In this document: positions 44,372 through 54,213 of the stretch, one piece after another
How the letters are laid out: the number at the start of each line of letters is the position of its first letter
Position numbering within the stretch: position 1 is the stretch's first letter
Source of the DNA: Rhizobium sp. 18065
GTDB lineage: Bacteria; Pseudomonadota; Alphaproteobacteria; Rhizobiales; Rhizobiaceae
Direction of reading: 5' to 3'
Assembly (NCBI RefSeq): GCF_902706095.1
Contig: NZ_CACSJP010000006.1
Location: 124,001-188,000 of the forward strand
DNA length: 64,000 nt
The notes under the pieces: generated by a model
Seen by the model: the letters and a program-made list of their open reading frames with translations, nothing else
Told to the model about the DNA's origin: nothing
Database searches by the model: none
Program-made: the position numbers and the translations under genes

Positions 44372-45781
44372 ATGACACACAGCACTCTCTCCCCAATCCA
44401 CATCATCGGCGGCGGTCTTGCCGGCTCGGAAGCGGCCTGGCAGGCAGCGCAAGCCGGCGTTCCCGTCATCCTGCACGAAATGCGCGGCGTGCGCGGCACC
44501 GATGCGCACAAGACCGACAGCCTGGCCGAGCTGGTCTGCTCCAATTCGTTCCGCTCCGACGATGCGACGGCCAATGCCGTCGGCGTCATCCATGCCGAGA
44601 TGCGGCTTGCCGGATCGCTGATCATGGCCTGCGCCGATCGCCATCAGGTGCCGGCCGGCGGTGCGCTTGCCGTCGACCGCGACGGATTTGCCGAAGCGGT
44701 GACCGCCGAGGTCGACCGGCATCCGCTGATCACCGTGGTTCGCGAGGAAATCGCCGGCCTGCCGCCGGAGGACTGGGACCAGGCGATCATCGCCACCGGC
44801 CCGCTCACCTCCCCGGACCTTGCAGAGGCGATCCGCGCCAAGACAGGCGAGGATGCGCTCGCCTTCTTCGACGCGATTGCGCCGATCGTGCATCGCGACA
44901 GCATCAACATGGATATCTGCTGGTATCAGTCCCGCTACGACAAGGTCGGACCGGGCGGCACGGGCAAAGACTATATCAACTGCCCGATGGACCAAGCGCA
45001 GTACAATGCCTTCCTCGATGCCCTGATTGCCGGCGATGCGGTCGGCTTCAAGGAATGGGAAGGCACGCCCTATTTCGACGGCTGCCTGCCGATCGAAGTG
45101 ATGGCCGAGCGCGGCCGCGAGACGCTCAGGCATGGGCCGATGAAGCCGATGGGCCTGACCAACGAGCACAATCCGACCGTCAAGGCCTATGCCGTCGTGC
45201 AACTGCGCCAGGACAATGCACTGGGCACCCTCTACAATATGGTCGGTTTCCAGACGAAGCTGAAATACGGCGCTCAGGCGGAGATCTTCCGGATGATTCC
45301 GGGTCTGGAAAACGCCGAGTTTGCCCGCCTCGGTGGCTTGCACCGCAATACCTACATCCACTCCCCGACATTGCTCGATCCGACCTTGCAGCTGAGGAAC
45401 CGTCCCGGCCTGCGTTTTGCCGGCCAGATCACCGGTTGCGAAGGCTATGTCGAGAGTGCATCGATCGGCCTTTTGGCCGGACGCTTCGCTGCAGCGGAAC
45501 GCAAGGGCGAAGAAATCAGCCTGCCGCCAGCAACCACGGCGCTCGGCTCGCTGCTCAACCACATCACCGGTGGCCATCTCGTCTCGCATGACGAACCGGG
45601 CAAGCGGTCGTTCCAGCCGATGAACATCAATTTCGGTCTGTTTCCCGAACTGGAACCCGGCTCGATCGTCAAGCCGGAGGGCGTCAAGCGCTTTCGTGGC
45701 AAGGAGAAGACGGTGATGAAGCGGCAGCTAGTCGCTCTACGCGCACTTGCCGACTGCAAGGCCTGGCTCGGCCTCGCATAA
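44372..45781 (+). CDS. trmFO: tRNA (uracil-5-)-methyltransferase TrmFO (folate/FAD-dependent)
   Basis: A 469-residue flavoenzyme making m5U54 in the T-loop of tRNA with methylene-tetrahydrofolate and [24 protein letters not shown] is the FAD Rossmann motif, [11 protein letters not shown] and [28 protein letters not shown] are diagnostic GidA-like/TrmFO blocks, and the C-terminus carries [25 protein letters not shown] 44372 with GGAG upstream is favoured over a reading from 44309. It converges on the next gene. Confidence 0.94.
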   Translation: MTHSTLSPIHIIGGGLAGSEAAWQAAQAGVPVILHEMRGVRGTDAHKTDSLAELVCSNSFRSDDATANAVGVIHAEMRLAGSLIMACADRHQVPAGGALAVDRDGFAEAVTAEVDRHPLITVVREEIAGLPPEDWDQAIIATGPLTSPDLAEAIRAKTGEDALAFFDAIAPIVHRDSINMDICWYQSRYDKVGPGGTGKDYINCPMDQAQYNAFLDALIAGDAVGFKEWEGTPYFDGCLPIEVMAERGRETLRHGPMKPMGLTNEHNPTVKAYAVVQLRQDNALGTLYNMVGFQTKLKYGAQAEIFRMIPGLENAEFARLGGLHRNTYIHSPTLLDPTLQLRNRPGLRFAGQITGCEGYVESASIGLLAGRFAAAERKGEEISLPPATTALGSLLNHITGGHLVSHDEPGKRSFQPMNINFGLFPELEPGSIVKPEGVKRFRGKEKTVMKRQLVALRALADCKAWLGLA

Positions 45782-45802
45782 TCGGATCTGCTCGAATCGC
45801 GC

Positions 45803-45828
45803 GGCTGCCGATCAGACGGTCGGCAGCC
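45803..45828. terminator. Convergent hairpin between trmFO and the 152-residue protein
   Basis: GGCTGCCGA (45803-45811) and TCGGCAGCC (45820-45828) form a perfect 9-bp stem that overlaps the stop codon of the minus-strand gene. No T tract on either side; a weak bidirectional terminator at most. Confidence 0.4.
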
Positions 45829-46270
45829 CGTTCGGGGCCGGATCGAGATCGGCCGGCCCGACATAGTTTCCCAGCAGCCAAAGCGACACTTCCGCAGCAT
45901 CGGCCGCTGAAGCGAAGGTGAACTCGCCGTTGTGGGCCGGCGAATCGAGAAACTCGACCGCAAAGCCCTTGCCATTGGCCAGATTTCGGACGCGCACGGT
46001 CCCAGGCTCGATGAGGTGGCAAGCATAGTGGTTGCGCAAGGTGCGCATGATACCGGCCTTGTTGTCATGCAGGCGGACAAACACGGCCTTGGCATCTGCC
46101 GTCGCATGAAGGCTGCGAATGGCTTCCTGCGGGAAGGCGCGGCCGAACTCGAGGATCGCCAGGCCGGTGTCCTGCAAGCCATCCTCTTCCTTATGCCTGG
46201 CCATACGGGTGGAATAGAATGCCAGAGCAACCACTATTCCCAACAGGACCGCCCAAGTTACCACGCTCAC
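45812..46270 (-). CDS. Single-pass membrane protein of unknown function
   Basis: A 152-residue protein with one N-terminal helix (VVTWAVLLGIVVALAFYSTRMA) followed by a soluble part containing VFVRLHDNKAGIMRTLRNHYACHLIEPG and FTFASAADAAEVSLWLLGNYVG. I do not recognise the family with confidence; homologues appear to be conserved hypotheticals of rhizobia. Start is GTG 46270 with GGGAG nine bases upstream. It is downstream of the squalene-synthase-like gene on the same strand (121-bp gap) and converges on trmFO. Confidence 0.7.
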   Translation of the reverse strand: MSVVTWAVLLGIVVALAFYSTRMARHKEEDGLQDTGLAILEFGRAFPQEAIRSLHATADAKAVFVRLHDNKAGIMRTLRNHYACHLIEPGTVRVRNLANGKGFAVEFLDSPAHNGEFTFASAADAAEVSLWLLGNYVGPADLDPAPNGLPTV

Positions 46271-46391
46271 CTTAAGTCTCCCGTCGAGGCAAATGCATCA
46301 TCATCGATGTTCTAGCAACCGAGCCTTGCGTGAACGTGACGCCTGCCGGCTGGCCGCGCCCGTCCACGGGACAGTTCACCTGAAAGATAGG

Positions 46392-47246
46392 TCAGATTCG
46401 CCCGGAGACCAGCGTCGCCATCATGCGCAACTGTCGGCGCCATTGCGGGGGGCGGATGTCGTGGTCGAGGATTGCCGCCCCCCTGCTTCGCGCCGACAGC
46501 AAGATCCGCTGTGCCAGTGTCATCGGTAGATAGGCCGGCAGAATTGAGCGAGGCGGCGTGCCGGAACGCCTGGCCTTTTGCAGATGATCGAGGCCAAGGC
46601 CGGCAAAGGCTTCGATCGCCGCCGACAGCCGCACCTTGTCAGAGCCCTTGAGCAGATCCGGACCTTCCAGGCCAACGGCGCGCAGAATTTCGAGCGGCAG
46701 ATAGACCTGGCCGCGTGCCCGATGGATCGGCAGAAGCAAGAGGCAGCCGGCAACCGCCTGGGCAACGCCCGCATGGCCGGCCGTGTCTGCTGCGGATGCG
46801 GCTGCCGCCGGATCGAGAACCAGGCTGGCCAGCTGGATCAGGGATGCCGCCGTCTCGCCGGCATAACCCTCGAACATGGCAACCGATTCCATCGGATCGT
46901 CATAGAGGTCGAAGATTCGGGCATCGGCCATGGCGGCAAGCGGCCCGACCGGAAGATGATGATCCTGCATGGCCTTCAACAGTTCCGCAGCGACCGGATT
47001 GGCATCCGAAGCGCCATGGGCAACACCCTGCAGCAGATCGCGCCAGTATTGCAGCCGCACCTCGCCGGGAAGCGGTTCGCGAACGAGATCACGGACCCGC
47101 GCCAGTTCGGCATTGTAGGCATAAAGTGCCGCGACCGCTGCACGGCGGTCAGCCGGCGTCAGCAACGCTGCAAGATAGCGGTCCCGATCGAAATCGCGCA
47201 ATGCTGCAAGGCACAGCGCCTCGTTGGCCGGTTTCGTCTCGCTCAA
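46392..47246 (-). CDS. Squalene/phytoene synthase family protein, NDUFAF6-like
   Basis: A 284-residue trans-isoprenyl diphosphate synthase-fold protein. The substrate-binding Asp motifs are altered relative to squalene synthase (YNAELARVRDLV; ARIFDLYDDPM). Homologues include the mitochondrial complex I assembly factor NDUFAF6 (C8orf38), and the gene sits directly beside an NDUFAF3-like Mth938 gene, so I favour a complex I assembly role over carotenoid or hopanoid synthesis. No crt or hpn gene is nearby in this window. It begins 17 bp after the Mth938 gene. Confidence 0.8.
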   Translation of the reverse strand: MSETKPANEALCLAALRDFDRDRYLAALLTPADRRAAVAALYAYNAELARVRDLVREPLPGEVRLQYWRDLLQGVAHGASDANPVAAELLKAMQDHHLPVGPLAAMADARIFDLYDDPMESVAMFEGYAGETAASLIQLASLVLDPAAAASAADTAGHAGVAQAVAGCLLLLPIHRARGQVYLPLEILRAVGLEGPDLLKGSDKVRLSAAIEAFAGLGLDHLQKARRSGTPPRSILPAYLPMTLAQRILLSARSRGAAILDHDIRPPQWRRQLRMMATLVSGRI

Positions 47247-47263
47247 GGCGCACCTATCTCGGT

Positions 47264-47662
47264 TCAGACCGCAACCAGCGCGGCGGCAACCGGACGCTGC
47301 TCGGCCAGCATGATATTGTATGTGCGCACGGCGGCCCCGGTTCCCATCGGATCGGTGGCGATGCCGCGCTGCTTGAGCGCCGCGCGAACATCCGGATCCA
47401 CCAGGCGCATCTGTTTGCCCGTGCCCAGCAGCAGAAACTCGATGCCGGTCTCTGCCAGCACACGCTCGAAGACAGCAAGCGTCAGTTCGTCGCCTTCATT
47501 GACATCCCAGCCATAGACGCCGGATGGCAGCAGCAGAAGCGATCCACGATGCGACATGTCGGCGAAGCGGAAACCGCCATTGCCATAGGCATCGATGGGC
47601 GCCCGGCCGGGGAAATGAGCCTCGCGGATGACGATGCCCTTGTCTCCAAAGCCGAACACCAT
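47264..47662 (-). CDS. Mth938-like (DUF498) protein, NDUFAF3 homologue
   Basis: A 132-residue protein with the Mth938 domain, spanning REAHFPGRAPIDAYGNGGFRF through FLLLGTGKQMRLVDPDVRAAL. Mitochondrial NDUFAF3, a complex I assembly factor, belongs to this family, and linkage of its bacterial homologue to secDF has been described. The start ATG 47662 follows the secDF stop by 4 bp with GGGAG upstream, so it is cotranscribed with secDF and with the squalene-synthase-like gene. Function is inferred from the mitochondrial protein. Confidence 0.87.
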   Translation of the reverse strand: MVFGFGDKGIVIREAHFPGRAPIDAYGNGGFRFADMSHRGSLLLLPSGVYGWDVNEGDELTLAVFERVLAETGIEFLLLGTGKQMRLVDPDVRAALKQRGIATDPMGTGAAVRTYNIMLAEQRPVAAALVAV

Positions 47663-47666
47663 TCGA

Positions 47667-50228
47667 TCAGGCTCCCGCCTTGGCGGCTGTCTTCGCAGGT
47701 TTGTCGCTCTTGTCGTCGTCCTGCTGGAAGCTTTCCGGGCGCAGCTTGAACGCAATCAGCACCGGTGCCGCGATGTAGACGGACGAGAAGGTTCCGATCA
47801 GCACGCCGAACAGCATTGCCAGCGTGAAGGACGAGATGACCTCACCGCCGAACATATAAAGCGCAAGCAGTGCCAGCATCGTTGTCGAGCCGGTCAACAC
47901 GGTACGCGACAGCGTCTGGTTGATCGAGATGTCGATCAACACATTGAGCGGCATCTTCTTGTAGCGCCGCAGGTTCTCGCGCATTCGGTCATAGACGACA
48001 ACCGTATCATTGAGCGAGTAGCCGATGATCGTCAGGATCGCGGCAATGCTGGTCAGGTTGAATTCCAGCCCAAGGAAGACAAACAGACCGATCGTCAGGA
48101 TCACGTCATGCATGGTCGCGATGATCGCGCCGACGGCGAACTGCCATTCGAAGCGGAACCAGATATAGATCAGGATGAAGAGCAGCGAGACGGCCACGCC
48201 AAGCGTGGCACTGAAGGTCAGGTCGCTCGACACGGAAGGACCAACGACTTCCACGCGCCGGAATTCATACTGTTCCTCCAGCTCGCCACGCACCTTGCTC
48301 AGAGCGGACTGTTCCGCGTTCTCGCCACCCTCTTGCGCCTGCAAGCGGATGAGCACACTCGACTCATCACCAAAGCCCTGAGCCTGCACCTCGCCAAGAT
48401 TGAGCTGGCTCAGCCGTTCGCGGATATCGGAAATGTCGGCCGGGCCACTGCGGGCCTTCGCCTCGATGATCGAGCCACCCTTGAAATCGATGCCAAGGTT
48501 CATGCCAAGCGTTGCAAAACCGGCCAGGGATATGAACGCCATGGCACCAGCCAGAGCGAACGTGTAGTTGCGGGCCGCCATGAAGCGAATGTTCTGCGCG
48601 TCGAACATGCCGGTGCGCACCCCCTTCGGGATATGCTTCGGACGCTTCCAGCGGAACCACATGGCCATCAGCCACTGGGTCATGGTGAAGGCGGTAAAGA
48701 CCGTGGTCACGATACCGACCGCAAGCGTCACGGCAAAACCGCGCACCGGACCGGATCCAAGGAAGAACAGAACCACGGCTGCAATCAACGTCGTCAGATT
48801 GGCGTCGACGATGGTGGCAAAGGCCTTGGTAAAGCCGGTGTCGATCGCCTGATGCAAGGGTCGGCCGGCCTTCGCCTCTTCGCGGATGCGTTCATAGACC
48901 AGAACGTTGGAATCGACCGCCATTCCCATGGTGAGCACGATACCGGCAATCCCCGGCAAGGTCAGCGTCGAACCGATCAGGCTGAGTACCGCCAGGATCA
49001 TGGCCACGTTGGCGGCCAGGGCGATATTCGCCATGATACCCCAGGAGCCGTAGAAGGCGATCATGAAGAAGACGACGAAGAGTGCGCCGATGCCACTGGC
49101 GACGACGCCGGCGTTGATCGAGTCGGCGCCGAGACCCGGGCCGACCGTGCGCTCTTCGACCACCGTCAATGTGGCTGGCAACGCCCCGGCGCGCAGCAAT
49201 ACGGCAAGATCGTTTGCGCCTTCGACGGTGAAGTTGCCGGAGATCTGGCCGGAGCCGCCAAGGATCGGTTCGCGAATGACCGGCGCCGAAATCACCTGCT
49301 GGTCGAGCACGATCGCGAACGGACGGCCGACATTCTGCTGGGTTGCCTGGGCAAAACGCTGAGCACCGCGGCTGTCGAAGCGGAAGCTGACGACCGGTTC
49401 ATTGCTACGCTGATCGAAAGACGCCTGGGAATCGACGAGGTTTTCGCCGGAAACCAAAGCACGCTTTTCGATCAGATACGGAACCGCCGGATCGTCGGTG
49501 GAATAGAGAATTTCAGACGACGGTGGCGGACGATTGTTCATCGCCTCAGTCACCGGCATCGAGGTATCGACCATGTGGAAGGACAGCTTGGCGGTCTGGT
49601 TGAGCAGCGACTTCAGGCGCTGCGGATCCGTCAGGCCGGGAACCTGGACGATGATGCGATCGTCACCCTGGCGCTGGATCAGCGGTTCGGTCGTGCCAAG
49701 CTCGTCGACACGGCGGCGAACCACTTCCATCGACTGGGTCAGCGCCGACGACACGCGGTAGTCGATACCGGCATCTGTCAGGTTCAGCCGCAAAAGGCCG
49801 CCATCCTGTTGCTCAAGCGTCACTTCGGTAATCGATCCGCCTGTCAGGCCACCGGCGCTGACAGGATCCGTCAGTGTGCGTAGCGCTTCCACGGCGGCCT
49901 CGACCTTGTCTGCATCCGTGATGCGGACCTGGACCTGCTGACCGACGCCGGAAAGGCCGGTGTAGCGAATGCTCGCGTCGCGCAATTGCGCGCGGATATC
50001 GCCGACCACAGTTTCCAGACGTTCCTTGACGATGTCCGCACGCTCAAGCTTGAGCATGATATGCGAACCGCCCTGAAGGTCGAGACCAAGGGTTACCTTG
50101 TTGGTCGGGAACCAGGAGGGGAAAGCCGACAATTCTTCATCGCTGAAGGCGTTGGGCAAAGCCAACAGTACGCTGACCAGAACGGTCAGCCAGATAAACA
50201 CTGTCTTCCAGCGAGAAACGTATAGCAT
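47667..50228 (-). CDS. secDF: Protein translocase subunit SecDF (natural fusion)
   Basis: An 853-residue fused SecD-SecF, the RND-type accessory that uses the proton gradient to complete Sec export. SecD half: D1 domain with GLDLQGGSHIMLKLE, periplasmic P1 domain, SecD membrane motif VVEERTVGPGLGADSI and GMAVDSNVLVYERIREE. SecF half (about from 550): IDFKGGSIIEAKARS and YSLNDTVVVYDRMREN. Fused SecDF is frequent in Rhizobiales. ATG 50228 begins MLYVSRWKTVFIWL, with GAGAG upstream; the reading beyond it is unlikely. yajC is upstream (65 bp), with a hairpin between. Confidence 0.96.
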   Translation of the reverse strand: MLYVSRWKTVFIWLTVLVSVLLALPNAFSDEELSAFPSWFPTNKVTLGLDLQGGSHIMLKLERADIVKERLETVVGDIRAQLRDASIRYTGLSGVGQQVQVRITDADKVEAAVEALRTLTDPVSAGGLTGGSITEVTLEQQDGGLLRLNLTDAGIDYRVSSALTQSMEVVRRRVDELGTTEPLIQRQGDDRIIVQVPGLTDPQRLKSLLNQTAKLSFHMVDTSMPVTEAMNNRPPPSSEILYSTDDPAVPYLIEKRALVSGENLVDSQASFDQRSNEPVVSFRFDSRGAQRFAQATQQNVGRPFAIVLDQQVISAPVIREPILGGSGQISGNFTVEGANDLAVLLRAGALPATLTVVEERTVGPGLGADSINAGVVASGIGALFVVFFMIAFYGSWGIMANIALAANVAMILAVLSLIGSTLTLPGIAGIVLTMGMAVDSNVLVYERIREEAKAGRPLHQAIDTGFTKAFATIVDANLTTLIAAVVLFFLGSGPVRGFAVTLAVGIVTTVFTAFTMTQWLMAMWFRWKRPKHIPKGVRTGMFDAQNIRFMAARNYTFALAGAMAFISLAGFATLGMNLGIDFKGGSIIEAKARSGPADISDIRERLSQLNLGEVQAQGFGDESSVLIRLQAQEGGENAEQSALSKVRGELEEQYEFRRVEVVGPSVSSDLTFSATLGVAVSLLFILIYIWFRFEWQFAVGAIIATMHDVILTIGLFVFLGLEFNLTSIAAILTIIGYSLNDTVVVYDRMRENLRRYKKMPLNVLIDISINQTLSRTVLTGSTTMLALLALYMFGGEVISSFTLAMLFGVLIGTFSSVYIAAPVLIAFKLRPESFQQDDDKSDKPAKTAAKAGA

Positions 50229-50257
50229 GGCACTCTCAGAAATGAGGCGTCGAACAA

Positions 50258-50285
50258 AACGCAAAGGCCGGCTCTAGGCCGGCCT
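50258..50285 (-). other. Hairpin between yajC and secDF
   Basis: AGGCCGG (50265-50271) and CCGGCCT (50279-50285) flank CTCTAGG. Read on the minus strand it is followed by TTTGCG and TTTTG. It may partially terminate or stabilise yajC mRNA relative to secDF. Confidence 0.45.
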
Positions 50286-50293
50286 GGCGATGA

Positions 50294-50641
50294 TTAGGAG
50301 GCAGCGTCTGTCTTGACCGGCTCGCCCTTGACGCGGACTTCGGCCACGTAAGTGCGCACGGCACGAACCTTGACGCCGTCGGCGATTTCAACTTCGAGTT
50401 CCGTGTCGTCGATCACCTTGGTGACCTTGCCGACCAGACCGCCGCCGAGAACGACCTGATCGCCACGACGAATGGCCGACAGGGATTCCTGGCGCTTCTT
50501 CAACTGGGCGCGCTGCGGGCGAATCAGGAAGAAATACCAGACCACCATCAGCGGTGCGAACAGCAGCAGCATTTCGAACCCGGAACCCATCGCGCTCGGA
50601 GCTGCGGTCGTTCCCTGGGCAAAGGCCTGCGTGATAAACAT
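50294..50641 (-). CDS. yajC: Preprotein translocase subunit YajC
   Basis: A 115-residue single-helix protein: MLLLFAPLMVVWYFFLIRPQRAQLKKRQESL is the membrane segment and KKR-rich cytosolic region, followed by the conserved GDQVVLGGGLVGKVTKVIDD core. YajC is an accessory of the SecYEG/SecDF complex. It starts the yajC-secDF-Mth938-squalene synthase run on the minus strand. The N-terminal FITQAFAQG segment is typical of alphaproteobacterial YajC. Confidence 0.95.
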   Translation of the reverse strand: MFITQAFAQGTTAAPSAMGSGFEMLLLFAPLMVVWYFFLIRPQRAQLKKRQESLSAIRRGDQVVLGGGLVGKVTKVIDDTELEVEIADGVKVRAVRTYVAEVRVKGEPVKTDAAS

Positions 50642-50850
50642 GAAAAACTCCTATGAAGACAAGCGGCAGGCTTCACGGCCCCCGCGTTCAGGTCGCCGGA
50701 ATATAGTGACCAAGCCTGCGAATGCAACAAAAACAGCGCGCCTGCGTACCATTTTCCCGGCTCTTACCCTTTCGGTGGAAAAATCGCCATGATACCCGGC
50801 AGACAAGCGGCCATCGAGGCCGGACGGATGCGTATTGCAGGGAGGTTGCG

Positions 50851-51729
50851 ATGAGCGATGACACGACGCGGGCTTTGCTGGGTGAAGTCAAACGACTGGC
50901 AGATGCCATCGAGCGACTGGCAGGTCCTCCGCCCGTGGTCAACGACTGGAGCGCCGCCGACTGTTTTGTCTGGAATGCAGCGCGTCATCACCTCCAGCCT
51001 GTGGTTCGGCCCAACCGCGTCGAACTGCAACTGATCCGCGGCGTCGATCATGTGCGCGACATCCTGCATGACAACACCTTGCGCTTCGCCGAGGGTTTTC
51101 CGGCCAACAATGTCCTGCTCTGGGGTGCCCGCGGCATGGGCAAGTCATCGCTGGTCAAGGCCGTGCATGCCGATATCCGCAACACGAGCGGTGTTTCGCT
51201 GAAACTGGTCGAGGTGCATCGCGAGGATATTTCCAGCCTGCCCGGTCTACTGGATATTCTCAAAGTCGCCGAGCACCGGATCATCGTGTTCTGCGACGAC
51301 CTGTCGTTCGACCATGACGACACCGCCTACAAGTCGCTGAAAGCGGCTCTCGATGGCGGCATCGAAGGCCGGCCGGACAATGTGCTGTTCTACGCGACCT
51401 CGAACCGACGCCACCTGTTGCCGCGCCATATGATGGAAAACGAGCAGTCGACGGCGATCAACCCTTCGGAAGCGGTCGAGGAAAAAGTCTCGTTGTCGGA
51501 TCGGTTCGGTCTCTGGCTCGGCTTCCACAAATGCAGCCAGGACGACTATCTGACCATGATCGATGGCTATGCCGACTATTTCAAGCTGCCGCTCGAAAGG
51601 GAGGCACTGCATCACGAGGCGCTGGAATGGGCGACGACGCGCGGTGGCCGCTCCGGCCGCGTTGCCTGGCAATATATCCAGGATCTCGCCGGGCGGATGC
51701 GCATTTCGGTCGACCGTCCGCAGGCCTGA
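50851..51729 (+). CDS. DUF815 AAA family ATPase
   Basis: A 292-residue P-loop ATPase. Walker A is WGARGMGKSSLVK, Walker B is IIVFCDDLSF, and SNRRHLLPRHMMENE is the sensor segment typical of DUF815 (COG2607). Domain order is a small N-terminal helical part then the AAA core. Function is unknown; homologues are widely conserved and predicted to be cytosolic. ATG 50851 has GGGAGG six bases upstream. It is divergent from yajC and converges on the LytM lipoprotein gene through a shared terminator. Confidence 0.87.
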   Translation: MSDDTTRALLGEVKRLADAIERLAGPPPVVNDWSAADCFVWNAARHHLQPVVRPNRVELQLIRGVDHVRDILHDNTLRFAEGFPANNVLLWGARGMGKSSLVKAVHADIRNTSGVSLKLVEVHREDISSLPGLLDILKVAEHRIIVFCDDLSFDHDDTAYKSLKAALDGGIEGRPDNVLFYATSNRRHLLPRHMMENEQSTAINPSEAVEEKVSLSDRFGLWLGFHKCSQDDYLTMIDGYADYFKLPLEREALHHEALEWATTRGGRSGRVAWQYIQDLAGRMRISVDRPQA

Positions 51730-51735
51730 ACGCAA

Positions 51736-51761
51736 AAAGGCCCGGGTTCCCCCGGGCCTTT
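51736..51761. terminator. Bidirectional terminator between the DUF815 gene and the LytM lipoprotein gene
   Basis: AAAGGCCCGGG-TTCC-CCCGGGCCTTT, a perfect 11-bp stem with A tracts to the left and T to the right; suited to both converging genes. Confidence 0.85.
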
Positions 51762-51783
51762 CTCGCTACCTGGTACGCAAAAC

Positions 51784-53352
51784 CTACTCCAGGAAAGTCA
51801 TCGGATTGACCGGCGATGCGTTCTTGCGCACTTCGAAATGCAGCATCGGCCGCTTGACGTTGCCGCTCATGCCGGACGTGGCGATCGTCTGGCCGCGCTG
51901 AACCTTCTGGCCGCGCTGAACACTCAGGGCATCGGCATGGCCGTAGACGGTGACGGTACCGTCGTCGTGGCGGACGAGGACCGTATTGCCGAGTTCCTTC
52001 AGGCCGTTGCCGGCATAGATGACCACGCCATTTTCAGCCGCCTTGACCGGGGTACCCGTGGGGACAGAGATCGAGATGCCGTCGCTGCGCTTGCCATCGA
52101 CATTGGCGCCGAAGCCGGCAATGACCGCACCGCGGGCGGGCCAGCGATATTTGCCGATGCCAGTTGCTTCCGGTGCTGCCGATTCGGTATCGACGGAGGC
52201 GACTTCGCTGACTGACTTGGTCGCGGTCGGCGCCTTGTAGCCTGCCGGTTGGTTTGCGGCAGGGACGGATGCCGTCTTGACCAGGTCGGTCGCCGGGGCC
52301 GCCTTGGCAATACCTGTGCCGTTTGCCGGTATCCTCAGTGTCTGGCCGATACGGATATTGGCGGTGGTCAGGCCGTTGGCCTTTTTCAGCTGTTCAACCG
52401 GCGTACCTGTCGCCTTGGCAATACGAGCCAGTGAATCGCCCGGCTTCACCACGTAGCTGCCGGGCGCATCGCCCTCGCCCGCACCGGAAAGAGACTTGCC
52501 ATTGGCGCTGGCGGCAGCCGTCTGCTGCTTTTCACGCGAATTGAGCGAGGTCGGCAGTACGGCAACGTTCTGCTGCTGGTCGGGCAGGATCGGCTTCTTG
52601 CCATCGAGCGGAACCGCGGATGAATCCGAGGCTGCACGGGCTGCATTCGCGCCGCCGCCGAAGGTCGGGATGATGACCATCTGACCGCTTGCGGCATCGC
52701 TGGACTTCGACAGGCCGTTGACCTTGAGGATTTCCTTCTGCGGCACGCCGTAGCGATCGGAAAGCGTGGCAATGGTTTCGCCCGGTCTCAAGGTGACACG
52801 CGCACCATTGGTCGCACTCCAACCGGACGTCTTCGGCGTGGTGCCTGTTGTCGCCGGCTCTGCAAGGCTCCTCGCAGGGGCAGCCAGTGCCACGGTATCG
52901 TTGCCATTCTGCGCCGGAGCGCTCGGGAACGGCTGCGCCAGCGCTTCCGCACGGGCGGTGTTGCGTTCGTTTCCGGCAGACGCTGCGGCACCCGTCGGTG
53001 CGGCGAGTTCGGTCCGCTGGACGGCGACCGGCGTGCTGGCGGCGCGCGCCGAGGCCGGCTGATAAGTGCTGGCGGCCGGCATGGGCTGCGCCATCGCCTG
53101 CTGCTGGTTGTAATTGTAAGTCGGCTGCGATGCGACGGAGCCGCTGCCGATATTCTCGGCGGGCATCGGCGCCTGGCCGTTCATCCTGGCCTGCTGGCGC
53201 GGGATCGACGCAGTGGTGATATTGTCCGTAGAAAACAGCGAACTGAAACGGGTCGCATCGGAACTGCACCCTGCCGCGGTACTGGCCAGAAGAATGGCAC
53301 CGCAGAGACGGGCGAAGGGCAATCCGGCTTTCGGCGATACACTTTTACGCAT
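51784..53352 (-). CDS. LysM-LysM-LytM lipoprotein with degenerate M23 site (NlpD/DipM-like)
   Basis: A 522-residue lipoprotein: lipobox TAAGC (Cys29), a long Ala/Gln/Thr/Pro-rich linker, two LysM peptidoglycan-binding repeats (TLRPGETIATLSDRYGVPQKEILKVNGL and VVKPGDSLARIAKATGTPVEQLKKANGL), and a C-terminal LytM/M23 domain. The zinc ligands look lost: the HxxxD motif reads SDGIS and the HLH motif reads MLHFE. Like E. coli NlpD and EnvC it is therefore more likely an activator of an amidase than a peptidase, with a role in cell separation. ATG 53352 is preferred to a GTG 12 bp upstream. Confidence 0.85.
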   Translation of the reverse strand: MRKSVSPKAGLPFARLCGAILLASTAAGCSSDATRFSSLFSTDNITTASIPRQQARMNGQAPMPAENIGSGSVASQPTYNYNQQQAMAQPMPAASTYQPASARAASTPVAVQRTELAAPTGAAASAGNERNTARAEALAQPFPSAPAQNGNDTVALAAPARSLAEPATTGTTPKTSGWSATNGARVTLRPGETIATLSDRYGVPQKEILKVNGLSKSSDAASGQMVIIPTFGGGANAARAASDSSAVPLDGKKPILPDQQQNVAVLPTSLNSREKQQTAAASANGKSLSGAGEGDAPGSYVVKPGDSLARIAKATGTPVEQLKKANGLTTANIRIGQTLRIPANGTGIAKAAPATDLVKTASVPAANQPAGYKAPTATKSVSEVASVDTESAAPEATGIGKYRWPARGAVIAGFGANVDGKRSDGISISVPTGTPVKAAENGVVIYAGNGLKELGNTVLVRHDDGTVTVYGHADALSVQRGQKVQRGQTIATSGMSGNVKRPMLHFEVRKNASPVNPMTFLE

Positions 53353-53559
53353 GACTCGACCCACATATGACGCAACGAACTATGGGTTTTATTAAAGCGC
53401 GTTAGTGTTACCGGCCGGTTAACCGCTCGGAATCGTTGTGAACTATTTCGACATTACGCATGTAACCGCTTGATCATCGGCATGCGGGAAAAAGCCTGCA
53501 GCCGTGCGAAACCCGCTGCCAGGCAGGCGATGCGGACCTCGGCCGGCGTCCATCGAACG

Positions 53560-54213
53560 TCAGATATGCAGGGCGATTTTTGGCTGCATCGGCAAGAAGG
53601 GCACTTCGAACAGGTCCTCCCGCTCGAAACGGCTGCCGGTCTTGGTCAGCCGAACCATGGTACAGCGCTCTTCGTCGACCATGATCGGCACCAGCAGCAT
53701 GCCGCCGGATACCAGCTGCTCAGCGAAAAACCGTGGCATGGAAGGATAGGCGGACGTTGCGAAGATGCGGTCGAACGTGCCCTCGCCGGGCAGACCGTTG
53801 CTGCCGTCTGCCTGGCGCAGGATGACATTGCGCAAGCCAAGGCTGTCGAGCCGGCGCTGGGCGTTGCCGACAAGTGTGCGATACCGCTCGATCGAGATGA
53901 CGCGCTCGGCCAGCCGCGCCAGAACGGCGGTGACAAATCCGCTACCGGTGCCGATTTCCAGCACCCTTTGGCCCGGCTTGACCTGCAGAAGCGACAGGAG
54001 GCGCACGGCCAGATCGGCCCCTTCCATGAACTGCCCGCATTCGATCGGGATCGACCGGCTGGAATAGGCGTTCTCGGCATAGTCGGGAGAGACAAACAGC
54101 GAGCGCGGTGTCTGCTCGACTGCGGTCAGCAGATCGATATTGCTCAAGCCTTCTGCCCGCAGACGCAGGACCAGCGCGGCAAACCCCTCCTTCTCGAGCA
54201 AAGCAGACTTCAC
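53560..54213 (-). CDS. pcm: Protein-L-isoaspartate O-methyltransferase
   Basis: A 217-residue SAM-dependent methyltransferase that repairs isoaspartyl residues in aged proteins. [19 protein letters not shown] is the SAM motif [16 protein letters not shown] and the post-I IERYRTL are family features. The typical PCMT active-site QTISQP segment is replaced by a divergent IECGQFME region, as in some alphaproteobacterial homologues. Its ATG overlaps the surE stop (ATGA), so the two are coupled, a classic surE-pcm pair. Confidence 0.92.
   Translation of the reverse strand: MKSALLEKEGFAALVLRLRAEGLSNIDLLTAVEQTPRSLFVSPDYAENAYSSRSIPIECGQFMEGADLAVRLLSLLQVKPGQRVLEIGTGSGFVTAVLARLAERVISIERYRTLVGNAQRRLDSLGLRNVILRQADGSNGLPGEGTFDRIFATSAYPSMPRFFAEQLVSGGMLLVPIMVDEERCTMVRLTKTGSRFEREDLFEVPFLPMQPKIALHI

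Noticed and set aside
46392-47246. Phytoene synthase in carotenoid synthesis
   Set aside because: No crt genes nearby, altered Asp motifs, and direct linkage to an NDUFAF3-like gene favour the complex I assembly family.
47628-49883. 751-codon open frame antisense to secDF
   Set aside because: Composition is typical of an antisense shadow (Arg, His, Gln, Asp rich), while SecDF is complete on the minus strand.
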